A stretch of 64,000 nucleotides of DNA from Siphonodentalium dalli. Taxonomy: Eukaryota; Mollusca; Scaphopoda; Gadilida; Siphonodentaliidae. The DNA lies in assembly GCA_032622095.1 (NCBI GenBank), contig CP136064.1, positions 277,101,614 through 277,165,613 of the forward strand, read 5' to 3'. The notes under the pieces are model-generated. The model searched no databases. It saw only the letters and a list, made by a program, of their open reading frames with translations, and was not told where the DNA came from. Shown in pieces: positions 47,566 through 60,300 of this stretch (position 1 is the first letter of the stretch; the number at the start of each line of letters is the position of its first letter). Position numbers and translations under genes: made by a program.

Positions 47566-48280
47566 AGAAATAAACATGGGAGTTCCCAATGTCATGTCGA
47601 TGTGACGATTTGGAATATGAGTTCACTCGGTGCAAATCAAACGACGATAAATATTCACTATAATATATAGGACATATAGTGGAGTAGATTAAGTCAAATT
47701 TTCAAGGCAGTTGTTCAAATTGTTACTAAAGTATGAAACTTTGCACATGTGTACATCTTCTTTAATATTAGATATGGAGCCACGCTGAAATTTCACTTTA
47801 CCCCTCTTTTTAAGGGGTTTTCCAAATTTATAGAGCGTTTTCTGATTATATTATTTAATAAATGTCGCAATTAATCTCACCATGAAATATATAATTTAAA
47901 ATTAGGCATATTCAGTTCGTATGACTCTGAGAGATATAATGCCACATTTTAAGGGTAAAATTGGAACTACCCGCCCAAGATGGTCGTTAAAATGACAGCT
48001 GAAAGAGGGAATTTGACGTTTTTTCGCTAATATCTTCTAGATCAGGTTCTGCTGTATGGAACTGGTTCGGAAATGTGACTTCATTGTGTATTGCTCATGT
48101 TAAGAGATAATTGGAGCAATGGATATATGTCACTCGTATGATCCAAGTCCCTCCCGCGATCCCTCAATAATTCGATTATACATAACTCGGTATGAAATTT
48201 AACCAAATATCACCGTTATGAATCTAGTCATATTTTAACAAGAATTGGACAGAACTTTGCAAATTATGACATACAATTAC
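47566..48280. other. Non-coding stretch
   Basis: No gene or repeat arm identified. Confidence 0.4.
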
Positions 48281-48342
48281 TTATGAATTTTTGCGCTTAA
48301 GTGCAAATATTTTACGTTTAATCACAAATCATTTGCGCTTAA
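48281..48342. repeat. CGCTTAAG palindrome motifs, short block
   Basis: TTGCGCTTAAGTGCAAA and TTTGCGCTTAAGCCTGC motifs occur here. They directly abut MITE family A copy 3. Confidence 0.65.
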
Positions 48343-48462
48343 GCCTGCAAATAGCGTGTCTGTCATTTGCAGAATGAGGTCCACAGAGGGTGAATTTAGT
48401 GATGCTACCCTGCATAGCGGGCTAGCATAACTAAATTCACCCTCTGGGGACCTCATTCTGCT
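48343..48462. mobile_element. MITE family A, copy 3
   Basis: GCAAATAGCGTGTCTGTCAT, CAGAATGAGGTCC and GGGTGAATTTAGTGATGCTA on the left, with the complement ending GACCTCATTCTGC on the right. The right outer end is shortened. Confidence 0.8.
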
Positions 48463-48649
48463 TAGGCCTCATTTTCTGGGAAGTAACTATGGTATCAAAT
48501 TAACATTGTTTTTAGTTACGTTTTCCCATCTGGGATGTTTCTATATCCCCTAATTTGCAGAAGATAAAATCCATAATCGAGGCTCCAAAAACTTCAACTG
48601 GGAAACTTCAATCTTATCCTAGGACTTTCATAGCAGTTGAGGGCGCTAA

Positions 48650-48778
48650 GCAGAATGAGGCCCCCAGAGGGTAAATTTAGTGATGCTAGCCCACTATGCG
48701 GTGTAGCGTCACTAAATTCACCCTCTGGGGACCTCTTTCTACAAATGACAGACACGCTATTTGCAGGCTTGCACTCAA
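48650..48778. mobile_element. MITE family A, copy 4
   Basis: AGCAGAATGAGGCCCCCAG on the left (left outer end missing) and a full right end TTTCTACAAATGACAGACAC then GCTATTTGCAGGCTTG. The missing ends of copies 3 and 4 face each other, so the pair may once have been one larger composite. Confidence 0.75.
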
Positions 48779-48799
48779 GTCTATATACATGTAGGCCCA

Positions 48800-49160
48800 T
48801 CATACAAGGAAAGCAATCCCCAGTGATACCAGTACCTTTTATGACCATGGAAATGGTATATATCTGTACAGGATATGTCTCTTTTATAAAATGTAATAGA
48901 TCTCTGGGATGGAGGCACAAATTCTTAGGGACAGGGATGCTGATAATATGAAAATATGTTTCCCCCCTATTTCTATTCAATAAGTACATGAACACCACGA
49001 GGGAAGCAAGCCATCAGTAACCCCTAATTCCCCTTCTATGACCATGGAAATGGTATATATTTGTGCAGGAGATGTCTCTTTAATAAAATATACTAGAGCT
49101 TTGGGAATGAGGCACCAATTTTTGGGACACCAGAGACAGAGATGCTTTTGACTTTTCAAC
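48800..49160 (+). repeat. Tandem duplication, 197-bp period
   Basis: TATGACCATGGAAATGG and ATGTCTCTTT, TATAAAAT..A, GAGGCAC.AATT..T occur at 48840-48940 and again at 49037-49130. Confidence 0.7.
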
Positions 49161-49254
49161 TTTCGAGTCTGTATGGGCTACTACTATGGGCCCATAATAA
49201 TATACTATGAGATGGACTCCATCATTCACAATCAGAGGGAAGTAAAGGAGTGCT

Positions 49255-49440
49255 ATGTATTTGCGCTTAAGCGCAAAGCATTTACACTTAAGCGCAAATG
49301 ATTTTCACTTAAGCGCAAACAAATTGATAGACACATATTTGTGCTCAAGCGCAAATGACATTCCTCAAGTCCAAATGATTTATGTTTAAGCTTAATATTT
49401 GTGCTTGAGCGCAAATAAATAATAAATGTGAAAAGGGCCT
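49255..49440. repeat. CGCTTAAGCG-type palindrome array (third block)
   Basis: TTGCGCTTAAGCGCAAA, TTACACTTAAGCGCAAAT, TTTCACTTAAGCGCAAAC, GTGCTCAAGCGCAAAT and others occur every 20 to 25 bp. Same family as the 14.8-16.0 kb arrays. Confidence 0.85.
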
Positions 49441-49997
49441 CCCGTAAGTAAGAGGGGACTCTAAATTTCTTGAACATTGAAATTCCCTTTGTTTGAGAAT
49501 TTGTATATGTTTATATTGAATATTCTCAGTAAATAATTATTCTGTGTGTTTCAAAAGAAATCAGAATAAATTGTTATTGTTTTTAAGTATTGGTTATAGA
49601 TATTAAACAGTTAATTAGATTGACTCCCCTCTTCCAAGATGCATCCTTACTGTGGAAAACCGATCGCCCAAGCGATTCACCCAGGTCTGTTGGATGGCTC
49701 AAACGACTTTTCCTACTATGGCCAGTTTGTACCTTTGATTTGAATGACACATTTAATTGTTTCGTACCATGTTTTTGGTCATTTCACACCATATATTGGT
49801 ATGTTTCATTGATTCCCAAAAATGATGAATGCTCATTCTTACATGTGAAAAATTATATTAATCGTGTTAACTTAATGAGAGTGAACATGATCATGATTTA
49901 ACGTTCGTGATGATGACAACCCAACATTTACATGTTAACATATTTCTTTCTTTCTTTTTCGAAACAAAATGAACCAATTGAAATTGTCGATACAAAG

Positions 49998-50432
49998 TTA
50001 AAGATGCATAATCCGAATTAACACTTGAATATTACTATTTCCTTGGCTTTGGGTAAAACATATGTGATTTGAGTTGAGGAACCCACCCATCAAAGCTGAG
50101 AATGATCAGATATTGATTTTTGAAATCTATTATTTTTTACCATCGATAATTTTTAGTGGCCCAATAAAAAGTCGAAAAAGGACGGATGAAGATGGATAAC
50201 TCAAAAAGCAAGTGGCTTTTGTTGTGTCAGATATTTGACAAACCCGCAAAATTTCATTGAACAAAATATTGATAAATAACAGGTTTTGGGCAATTGTATA
50301 CTATATTTGACTGGTTAGCATTATTTTTGGGGCATTAATCGATTCTGGTAAACGAAGTGGCATTTAAAAAAATGGTGTTGTTGTTGAAATATGATGATAT
50401 GGGAACCATCGAATCGGACTGAGTACCTTTAA
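49998..50432 (+). mobile_element. TTAA-family element, near-complete copy (435 bp)
   Basis: Left TTAAAGATGCATAATCCG, right ATCGAATCGGACTGAGTACC then TTTAA. It contains ATTAATCGATTCTG and GTTGTTGTTGAAAT as in the 40.3-kb and 59.2-kb copies, so it links these to the 18.0-kb MITE ends. Confidence 0.7.
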
Positions 50433-51056
50433 TGTCATATTAAAAAAAAATAATACCGGTATACTCAAAGGTACGAATTGTCGAAATGATACAGGAACTG
50501 GTATGAAATGTCCAGAACCCTGGTGCGAAAAAACTTCCATGGTATGAAATGCCAGCAACCTATTCATCCATTGCACATTATCATTTATTTCCAATGGGCA
50601 TGGATACGAGTCTCCCATTGGGGAGGGGGTCCACCTTGATACATGTATGTTCCGACAGCACCCCCTTGGAAGGAAGTTTCCTACAGATGGCTACAGGGTA
50701 AATGTATATCGGTCCAAAATTTGTTCGAAAATTATTAATTAGATATGACATTTTTGCACGATATGGCTTGTTATCAAACTCCATTTGTACTTAGCTGAAT
50801 ATCATTTCAATTTGCCCTAAATCGAGTAATATCATTTTACGACATCACTAATTAAGAGTAATACATGTATGATTTTATGACATCACGATCTGAGTAATAC
50901 ACGGTATGGCTTTGACATGGTGTAATTCTATTTCACTATTAGAATAGGCATAGATACCAATTTTTTGTGATGTCACTCATTAGAAAAAGTTGTCAATATT
51001 ACACTGTTACTAAGAGGCGAACTACCGTAATTAATAGATACATGTAGGGTATTACT

Positions 51057-51178
51057 TGGTTGGTTTGATATTATAGGCCTGATTTCAGTCCTCAGTAGCC
51101 TCATATCAGCCTTCGTCGTCAGGCTGATTGTGATATGAGGTTACCTCAGGGTGATATAGGGCCTAATATCAAACCAAC
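51057..51178. repeat. 122-bp foldback palindrome
   Basis: Left GGTTTGATATTATAGGCC and CTCAGTAGCCTCATATCAGCC. The right is the complement GGCTGATTGTGATATGAGG, TACCTCAGG, GGCCTAATATCAAACC. Loop of about 11 bp. Confidence 0.75.
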
Positions 51179-51267
51179 GATGTTGGCGCTGCTAGTCTAC
51201 AGGGTCACTGTCTCGTTGTTCCCCTTGCTGCGGAGATATAGATGGGTACAGGACGTTTTGTATCATC

Positions 51268-51400
51268 TTAAGTCATTTCGTACCATATTTTTGATAGTTT
51301 CGTACCATATTTTTGGTAGTTTCATACCTTATTGTTTGGTCGTTTCGTACCATGTAGGAAATCAATTGGTCATTTCGTACCATGTTACTACATGTATGTC
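51268..51400 (+). repeat. Tandem TTTCGTACCATATTTTTGGT units
   Basis: About five units of 22-25 bp. Related single motifs occur at about 49763 and, inverted, at 50476-50550 and 51430-51535. Confidence 0.6.
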
Positions 51401-52104
51401 ACACCATATGGAAACAAATAAATGATTTTCTACAAAGTACGAAATAAAAAAAAGTAACCAAACATTCCGGTACCCTACCGTTATGTAAAACCAAAAAATA
51501 TGGTATGGATTACTATGGAACGACCATGGTTATGGTATCAAATACTGAAATAATGAAGAAGTCACTGCAGTTGTATATATCATTTATGTGGTCACAATAT
51601 ATGCATGTATAATGCAACCTGTAAGTTAACATGACCTCTGTTCTAGTTGGCTTATGATTGAGTTCTGAAGTGCTCTCCGCACTGTCAGGTTTACTTGATC
51701 AATACTCCAGCAATGTTCAGAATCCGATTCCACGACGCTCGTATGAAACGTCTAGAAAATAGAATCCATATTTAATAAATCCTTCAGACATTCAATATTA
51801 CGGATCGCCTGAATCAACATCTGACTGTTTGAAGCGGTTCCACTCAATGGTTGTTTTCAGAAGAAGTCGTCGCAATGTACAGTGCTAGTACGCACTACAC
51901 GGTAGATCGAACGATTATCTTACGGTGTTAGAGATGTTGTTGTTGTTATTGTTGACATAATCATATTCATACTGCTGTTGTTAGTACTTGTCGAACACAT
52001 CCTAAGTTCTCCACCGGATTTTGACAGACAATCCCTGCATCTGGATCTGGATGGTGTACGGCGTATGATCCTCGCGGATGTGTAGAACGCCGGGAGAGAG
52101 AGAA
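51401..52104. other. Non-coding stretch next to the RT relic
   Basis: Probably partly LINE 3' UTR on the minus strand (51.9-52.1 kb). No domain seen. Confidence 0.35.
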
Positions 52105-52812
52105 TTATGTTCTTTGCGGGACTGTTGAGTTGTCCGCTGCTGTTCTATTTTGAATTTCGCATGCGTCCATCTCGTTTAGAGTGTTCCACTGAATAATTGT
52201 CCGTGGGAAGAATGAATTTGAGTATTCAGCAGAGTTTGTCACCAGTGGCTCTTACCGGTAGGACAGTGAATTATTACATTCCTGTTTTGAGACTATATTT
52301 GTGGCACTGAAATCTGCAAATTTCTTGGCTCGGATTTTTCTGCCCACCTTTTTTTGTTTAATTAAGCACTGAGTGTTTACAGCCGACACCTGCCCGTTAT
52401 CCATCTTGTGAAAGAGCTCCAGCCTCTGGTCTTTCCTTCTTTCTTCGAGTGGTCTTATCTCGCAGTCATTCATCAGTTTGGCCATGTCCTTCGATTGGTA
52501 ATTGCCGGTCATGAGCCGTACAGCTCCTCTCTGTATTCTCTCCAGGGCGTCGATGTTCTGCTGCTGGTGAGGATCCCACATGACGGCTGCGTATTCCAGC
52601 GACGATCTTACGAGTGTCTCATACGCTACGCATTTACTCTTAAATGGTGCCTTCCTAAGGTTTCTTCTGGTGAATCCGAGCGTGCTGTTAGCCTTCTTCG
52701 TGATCTTGTCTATCTGTGCCTGTGGCAACCATTTCATATCGTTTGAGAGCATGACTCCAAGATATGGTGATTGAGTGACGCTTTGTATGATCTGGTTTCT
52801 GAGCTGGTACAT
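52105..52812 (-). pseudogene. LINE reverse-transcriptase C-terminal region
   Basis: Minus strand. About 186 codons match the thumb/connector end of non-LTR RTs: 'YLGVMLSNDMKW', 'KANSTLGFTRRNL', 'LVRSSLEYAAVMWDP', 'IDALERIQRGAVR', 'PLEERRKDQRL'. An in-frame TAA (about 52249-52251) follows, but the same frame then gives the usual end 'NSFFPRTIIQWNTL' before a final stop at 52105. So one nonsense codon splits an otherwise continuous tail. The polymerase core and endonuclease are absent: a typical 5'-truncated LINE insertion. It is better preserved than the 3.5-kb relic and of a different subfamily. Confidence 0.88.
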
Positions 52813-53094
52813 GTAGGTCAGTTGGAAACAGTGATAATCACAGTAATACTGACAGTGATTTCAGATACTGACAGTGAATGAGTGATACTAGTACAGTCCT
52901 CAAATTCGGTTGCTTAATTCAGATCTTCTGGGTCAATAATAATGACAATATTAAAAAGCAGCTCTCAATTGGATCTTCGGTATCTGCTACAGGTACAGGA
53001 TATAGTCCACCGTCCGTATATCATCGCAGTTTTCATGTTCAGGGTCACTTTCTGACGCGAAAATGTTCGAGAACATGCATTTTTTTTATCGCAT

Positions 53095-54425
53095 GTTGAC
53101 GTCACGGAATTTCCAGTTTGGTAAATCCAACAAGATTCATGGTGGCGCTCCTAGCGTTAATTTGAGATTGGTGGCGACCCTAGCGTTTATTGGTTTAAGA
53201 ATTGATCATTGGTTTGTAAACGGAAGTTATTAATTCGAGAAATGATCATTGGTTTGTAAACGGATGTTAATAATCTTCAATTATTATTCATTGGTTTGAC
53301 CGGAAATAGTAGATTTGTCTCTTATTGAATCCAGGAACGGCTATTGGTTTTGAAATAGATTCTATTGATTAAGAAAATATATCTATTAAAACGGAATTGT
53401 CTCTTATTGAATCCAAGAACGACTATTAGTTTGAAAATGGAGACTATTGGATATTGAATATCTTTATTGATTAAGAAAATATGGCCATTGAAACGGAATG
53501 TACGTTTATTGAATATGCGCGAATCTTACTAATTGTGTGTTATTATATATTAGTTGAACAGTGAACGCTATTAAATTAAAATAGAACATTAATTTTGCAT
53601 CGGTCAACATTGATTATGAATCTTTATCTATTAAAACGGAACTGTCTCTTATTGAATCCAAGAACGATTATTGGTTTGAAAATAGAGACTATTTGGTTTG
53701 AATCTATATCTATTGAAACGGAATTGTCTCTTATAGAATCCAAGAACGACCATTGGTTTGAAAATGGAGACTATTTGGTTTGAATCTATATCTATTGAAA
53801 CGGAATTGTCTCTTATAGAATCCAAGAACGACCATTGGTTTGAAAATGGAGACTATTTGGTTTGAATCTATATCTATTGAAACGGAATTGTCTCTTATAG
53901 AATCCAAGAACGACCATTGGTTTGAAAATGGAGACTATTTGGTTTGAATCTATATCTATTGAAACGGAATTGTCTCTTATAGAATCCAAGAACGATCATT
54001 GGTTTGAAAATGGAGACTATTTGGTTTGAATCTATATCTATTGAAACGGAATTGTCTCTTATAGAATCAAAGAACGACCATTGGTTTAAAAATGGAGACT
54101 ATTGTTTTTACAAGCCACCATTAACTTTTATTTCATGTAATTTCCGACCGAATGGCTGCCCATACATAACCACATGGTATCATTCATTTACAGATGGCAA
54201 TAATTCGGAGTGTTCTGGTGAACGTAATCCGAAAATCGTGAAATTTAAACTTGTTTTGCCCCTCTACATGGGTGATAATTCAATTCCATTTTGAACAATA
54301 ATCCAGGACAAACTCTCAAGAGTTGACGAGACACATAATGCATATGAATGTTGTCGGATTGTATCATCTTCTGTCGCATTTGTTTGGTTACGTTATTGCA
54401 CCCCTCGCCCCAATAATACAATACA
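53095..54425 (-). repeat. Long repeat D, copy 2
   Basis: Starts TGACGTCACGGAATTTCC, GCTCCTAGCGTTAA; contains the 82-bp tandem array; then ATTTCCGACCGAATGGCTGCC and TTGCCCCTC.A.ATGGGTGAT. Reverse order and orientation to copy 1 at 45930-47565. Confidence 0.8.
53695..54105 (+). repeat. Five tandem 82-bp units inside repeat D
   Basis: GGTTTGAATCTATATC starts at 53695, 53777, 53859, 53941 and 54023, a strict 82-bp period. Units are almost identical, so the expansion is recent. Copy 1 of repeat D has the same unit but in shorter, scrambled form. Confidence 0.9.
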
Positions 54426-56003
54426 TCGCAAGATGAGACAAACACGGAATATTCCTATATATATTTATGCATTATACACACACCTTATCAAGCTGAGGCG
54501 TTTGATAGTTACTTGAGTTATTACACCATTGTATATGTTTGCTTCGCATAGTATAGCTTCACAGTTGTATAAGATTATACGTATTGGGAGGTTTAGTGAT
54601 TGTTAATAGCCAGGTTCAGCCACACGTAAATGTAACTTGTAACGTGTGTTGTCATTGCCAACGAAATCACCTGTCTCCCATGACCATTCCGCCTACACGT
54701 ATACCATCAAACAACCGTTCAGACGTTTTGTGCCAAATGTGCAGCATTGCGAAATGTGTATCAGAGAGGTGTCCAATATTTATGTCAATCGACGAACCTG
54801 TGCTTGGTGAACTATTGTTAAATTCTTCAGCAGCGGTGACCACGCGGTTACTTTTCCCAAAGGGTTGTTTGTGCGACTTCCTTTACAACATCGTAGGTCA
54901 TCTGCACCCTGGAACCGGTGGAAGCCAAAGTTTATTTGTATCTGGATGCAGAAATGTTCTCCAATGCGGGCGCATAGCCTACTCTTCTTCGATACACATG
55001 GATCGTTTTTAACGTCCAATGGGCATGAACTACCCACGAGACGGCACAGCCATTAAGGCGAGTTCGCGATCTCACCACATCTAGTCATGGCTCAACCCTG
55101 CAAGTTGAGCCAAGGGGTCGTGTTTTAGAATTTATTTTACATCAACAATACTGTACAAACAGTATAAACACTCTTTCTGTATAATGGCAGTATAATTACA
55201 CTGAAATATAGAAAATTGTATTAATAGATTTCACATGCATGGAGCACTTAGACTAATTAAAAGATGACGAAGCATGTTCTTTAGAAATATACACACTCAA
55301 ACGCAAAATTAATTCACTAGGTAAAACTTCTTTTTTTTTACAGAAACTGGTTGGCGTGCCGCATGAAGTAATTCCATTAAAAAGTTATTATAATTCATGA
55401 GTCGTAGTCAAACGAGTAAGTGCAGTTTGTCCAATTTCGTACATTTTATCATCGAGATTATCAGATTCGGTGTAAAATATATTGTCCCAATTTAACCTAT
55501 ATTTCACCCAAATATGACACCGGGATGTTTAGCTGGAAGTTAAACTTACGGGGAATTATATATCGATAGCAGTCTACAGAGCAAATAACATTTTGAATTT
55601 TATCTCGAGTCTAGGTTGTTGCTCGTGGACCCATGGACTATTTCGGGAGATATTATAGACGAGACACTGCAGTATGGTAAGTGCGTATATATATAGAATG
55701 CAGGCATTTCTTGGCAACTAAGCCAAACTTAAAGATGCAATGTCAAATTTGACACCATGAAACCATCCTCTGTTTTTTCCATACCACAACAAAAATAAAC
55801 CGGACATAAGATCCCATGGATCTGAGGTTTTGGCCATATGCCGACTTTCGAAAGATGAAGTTTTAACCCGTTTGGATTTATTTGTCAGCCTGGCAAAAAA
55901 ATCAATGATCGCCTCTTATAAAGAGCGTCCAATTTTCGCCGACCAAATGTGTTAGGTTATAAAGAGCGTTCTCAGTTGGAATCTTTTGTAGTTATTTTCA
56001 GTG
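54426..56003. other. Non-coding stretch
   Basis: Open frames on both strands at 54584-55056 overlap and show no domain. Two AAAGAGCG motifs lie at about 55917-55970. No gene called. Confidence 0.35.
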
Positions 56004-56612
56004 TAAAACTTATACCTTAATCGTATTTAAATTTTGAATTATTTAAACTATTTTTCACGCACTCATCGGTGTGCGAATTTAAAACCGAGCGAAAAATAGT
56101 ACAACTCCTGAGTTCATAGCGAAACACAGGGAAAGCAGATGTATATGTTGATGAGTTACATACATTACGGAAGGCTGGACTAAATATAGGCAACTAGACC
56201 TGTTTTATACGGATATATATATTACATGTGGGTGACCAACATAAAAATCGTTACTCATAATTATTCAAAGCAACAAATTATGGTAACATCGACGGTGTTG
56301 AAATACTTGTAAGAAATATACATGTGCCAGGCCCAAGGCGCACTAACGTATGCCCCCTGTTATCAACGCTGCATGCAGTGACACCATGACCAAACAGACT
56401 GAATTATTTATGCCAACACAACCCACAGCCAAGTGTTGTTTTTTTCTGAAGTCAGCTGACCGGTATGTGGCTGTGGTTTTACTTCTTTCGAGTTTATTCC
56501 AATGATGTCTTTAACTATTTCAATTGAGTATCTCTGAGAATAAATCCAAATCTTTTAGGAAAATATTGTTGTCAGTTTTGAATTCGCACAGTTCAATTTA
56601 AAACCAAAATAT
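56004..56612 (-). repeat. Inverted partial copy of the 27.1-28.2-kb element
   Basis: Blocks AATCGTATTTAAATTT, ATCGGTGTGCGAATTTAAAA, GACACCATGACCAAA, CACAACCCACAG and GTGGTTTTACTTCTTTC match the plus-strand sequence at 27530-27980 in reverse complement. Confidence 0.65.
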
Positions 56613-59110
56613 TCCGGGGAGGCCCCTCGGACCACCACCTGTGGGAAAGGGACACCCCCTCCTGCACCTTCACACGCGGCGCGGTCGGAGCTTTTCACCT
56701 CGGTCCTGTGCCCCACAAGTTAATATTCGAACCCGCCTTTTAAATATGCTGGCTACGCCCATGATCTCACTAATATGAGACTTGTATTCGATTCTGTTGA
56801 TATAATCGGATACACACATTATATTTATAACTCCACGGATGTCAGGCTAACTCAGTTTATTTCACGAGATATTTCCATGGAATTATATACATTTCTCAAG
56901 GTTTGAACAAATAATACACTGTTATATAAAGTCCACGCCTTTCTTTCCATCTCTCAGCTTAATATTCCTCATTTCTGGGCTGGTGCTTTCTAAGTTAACA
57001 TTAGGTGCTGGGAGTAATAAAGTTCAATACATCACTTTAGATCTCTTATATTTTCATCTATCAAACTTCTCAATCACAAGCAAAACTCCAACAATACACA
57101 TTCTTCAATCTGCCAACTATAGATGGTCCCATCTATAGAATTTAATCTCGTACATGTTATATATAGGTGTAGATGTAGATATATATAGATGTAGACTCTA
57201 CAAACATAAATAAACAAGTCCTAATTTCTAGATTAAGGGAAGAGGTATACCTCCCAACATACAGACATAATACACCCTTACACAATCATACTACTAGTTA
57301 TATAGAATAACATATACACACATAAGGGATATATTAGTGCTCCTGCTCAGAGACGTTCTACAAATTAATACTTGAAGTTTCACAAACACAAAGTATAGAT
57401 GAATACATAATAACTATAAAAATGCCATTAAATGAGAATTAATTATAGTTTACAATATTATAAAGTGAACTATCCATAATTATAAAACGGACATATTCAA
57501 AGTGGATCTCTATTGACGACAATAGGAAAAATGGGTTAAAATATATAACATTGAAACGAACATAAAAGTACAACATTGAACATACCTAAACGATGAGTTT
57601 TGAGTCTGGATGTCTCCTTGTACTTGTAGAATACTTTTGCAAACCATAATAGAACTTTAGTTCCATTATTTAAATGTTTATAAGAGTTTGTTGAAAACAC
57701 AGCACCTAGATTTCAACAATGAAAACCAACTGACATTTCGCGGTTAAACCACAAATCCCAATGTAACTATATTGGGCTCACTTAGGTTTTAGCGCGAAAC
57801 TAAATATTAAAGCAAGTACGTTAATCCAGATAAAGGTACATGATTAAAGCAATACAATTTGTTTATGAGGGATAGTGAAGTGCAGTTAAGATTAATTACG
57901 GACTAATTAGTGTTAAAGAGTTAGTAAGACATGCACATGCAGATATTATTAAAATCCTACATTTGATGCATTATTTAGCTTTACATGTAAATATATCACC
58001 GCCACATATTTAACACAGTTTTATAAAATTAAATCTTTAGACTCGTGGTAGATGAACACCTCTAAAATATAAAGCTGAATTTCAAAATGACCTCAATCTC
58101 TACCAAAGCGCACCGGTGGGCGAAGATGGCAATCAGTTGAAATGCGGTTACGAAAATAATGGCACAGAGTACGAACTTTGACGGAACTTTTCCGCACTCA
58201 TTTCTGCACCACGTTTTCGTGACGCCATCGCGACAGATAAAACGTACTGTCGGTTCGCGTACCGGCGAACGCAATATTAGACTCACAGCTACAAAGAGTG
58301 TTCGAGCCTCTATTAAGCGTATTTTTTAAAGACCACCAATTACTTGGCCCAGTTCGCGTAACAGTTTATGATAAGATTATAAGGAAAATTAACTAGCCAT
58401 ACCAGCCAGATAAACCATAGTTTACATGGCTCTACTCTGGTAAAATATGGTAAAGTCAGATAAACAATGATATACTCTGATAAACCCATGCAAAGTTCAG
58501 GAATATTCTCTGGTATCACCTCTTTAAAATCACTTCTTCTGGAGAAAAGAAAATCGCTCTTTAAAACGCTCTTTAAATTGTTGTATTTAAAAAAAATTCT
58601 GAGTATCTCCGTTATTTAGTAAATGTATATTTCTTCTTCGAAGATACAAACTGTCTGAAAAAAACGCTCTTTATCTGTGTTTTATTTATGAATATCTCCG
58701 TTATTTAGTCAATATAAATTTCTTCGACTAAAAAAACACTCTTTAATTTTTTTTATTTGTGAATACCTCCGTTATTTAGTCAATGTATATTCTTCGAATA
58801 AAACCTGGCGTTACAACCACGGTGCTTTTTTATATAGGTTGGTTCCAGTCAGAGGTGGATTTTGTGAATAATTGCGTTCTAAACATTTCCTATATATAGT
58901 CTTAATGTTATGTGTTAGACTGTTAGTTAATAAAACATCCCATGGTTTCGAAGTCTGGTATGTTGTCTTTGGGGCAGTTCAGACTTGATTTAAGTCTACA
59001 CTAATCCTACAAAACTTATATCAACGATGCAGGGACAAGAATGTATGTGTTTTGGGGTGGGTTTATTGTTTTTTGTATATTTAAGTCCGAAATGGAAAAA
59101 AACTCTGCAA
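56613..59110. other. Non-coding stretch
   Basis: A GC-richer patch at 56610-56750 has no gene. At 58550-58800 three units carry CGCTCTTTA and TCTCCGTTATTTAGT.AAT. A minus-strand open frame at 58062-58286 has no recognised domain. Confidence 0.4.
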
Positions 59111-59156
59111 GGTGGAGTCAATCTTAAAATTGCTGGTACATAAGATCCCATGTTGG

Positions 59157-59400
59157 TTAAATGTACTCAATCAGATTCGATGGTCCCCATATAATCAGAT
59201 TCCAACAACAACAACAACAACATTTTTAGAAATGCCGCCTCAGTTATCAGAATCGATTAATTGCCCACAAATAATGCTAACCACTGTCAACTATAGTATA
59301 AAATTGCCCGAAACGAGATATTTAGCGACATGTTGTTCGACAAAATTTGTCCTTGTTATCATCCCAAAGCCTCTGAAATGTGTTGTACCACGTAGTCTGT
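59157..59400 (+). repeat. TTAA-family element fragment
   Basis: Starts TTAAATGTACTCAATCAG with TTCGATGGTCCCCATATAAT and a (CAA)n tract (59207-59221), then AGAATCGATTAATTGCC. It is the complement of the 40.3-kb fragment. A 96-codon frame here is shared repeat sequence. Confidence 0.7.
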
Positions 59401-59639
59401 AGAATACTCAAATGTGATTATGTGACTAGATCATGTGACTATATATTATGAAAATGAATGTTAATAAAAACTTTGGCACTCTGCCTATCCCTAGAAATGT
59501 GATTATGTTGACACATTTCTTGATTAATGACATTTATATGATAAATTCAAATAGTATCGTTATCTTCATTATGCACTGTTCTATTAAAATCTCGCGCAAT
59601 AAACTATTATAATGCAGGATAATCAGGGATAATCAGCTA

Positions 59640-59840
59640 TTTGGTTGGTCAATTGATAATTTTCTCAAATTTATGGGGTGGGTGTCCAAAACTGACCGGA
59701 AAAAAATTCCTGAAACGGAAAAAAAAGGGTGGGTGTCCAAAATTGCCTGAAAAAAAGGCCGGAAACGGAAGAAATTGGGTGCGTGTGTCCACCGAGGCCG
59801 GACAAATTGAAATTATCATTTTTCCGACCCCCCCCCCCCA
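59640..59840 (+). repeat. Tandem GGGTGGGTGTCCAAAA units
   Basis: Three units of about 48 bp with GGGTGGGTGTCCAAAA.TG, CC.GAAAAAAA and CC.GAAACGGAA. Ends in a poly-C run at 59829-59839. A diverged match lies at 18540-18690. Confidence 0.6.
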
Positions 59841-59854
59841 CGGTCTAGAAAATC

Positions 59855-60300
59855 CAGGAGGGCTATTAATAGCCCTCCTAGATTTGACTAGGAGGGCTAT
59901 AGCCCTCCTCAACTTTACAGTTTTGATATTTTACCTGAGATAACACAGGCCTGGCAGTTTGATAAGTGCAGGAGGGCTGAAAATAGCCCTCTTGGGTTGC
60001 CTTAGAAGGGCTAATAGCCCACCTAGACTTCCCCTCTTCTCTTGAATTCATGTTATCTGTGCAGTGGATATTTCTAGTGGCATTGAACACTGTCTGGTTC
60101 TTTGTTGCTGAGAACATACCAGAAGATGTCAGAGATTAGCAGAAAGTTTTTGTTATATGTCCTAACAGGTTAGTTTCACAAAGTGAATTTCATGTTGGCG
60201 AGATTTTACCAGCTTTAGGGGGGGGGCTGAAAATACCCCTCCTAGAGTCAATTTTGGGAGGGCTGTAGGGGGGCTATCAAATAGCCCTCCTCAGATTTCC
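59855..60300. repeat. Palindromes of AGGAGGGCTATAGCCCTCCT type
   Basis: Self-complementary units at about 59855-59880, 59889-59910, 59971-59992, 60004-60023, 60220-60243 and 60257-60293. Distances are irregular, so these look like scattered hairpin motifs rather than a tandem array. Confidence 0.75.

Noticed and set aside
48594-48998. Overlapping open frames on both strands
   Set aside because: They are translations of the MITE family A palindrome and the adjacent duplication.
54584-55012. 142-codon plus-strand open frame with several Cys
   Set aside because: Cys spacing fits no zinc-finger pattern I know, and an open frame on the other strand overlaps it.
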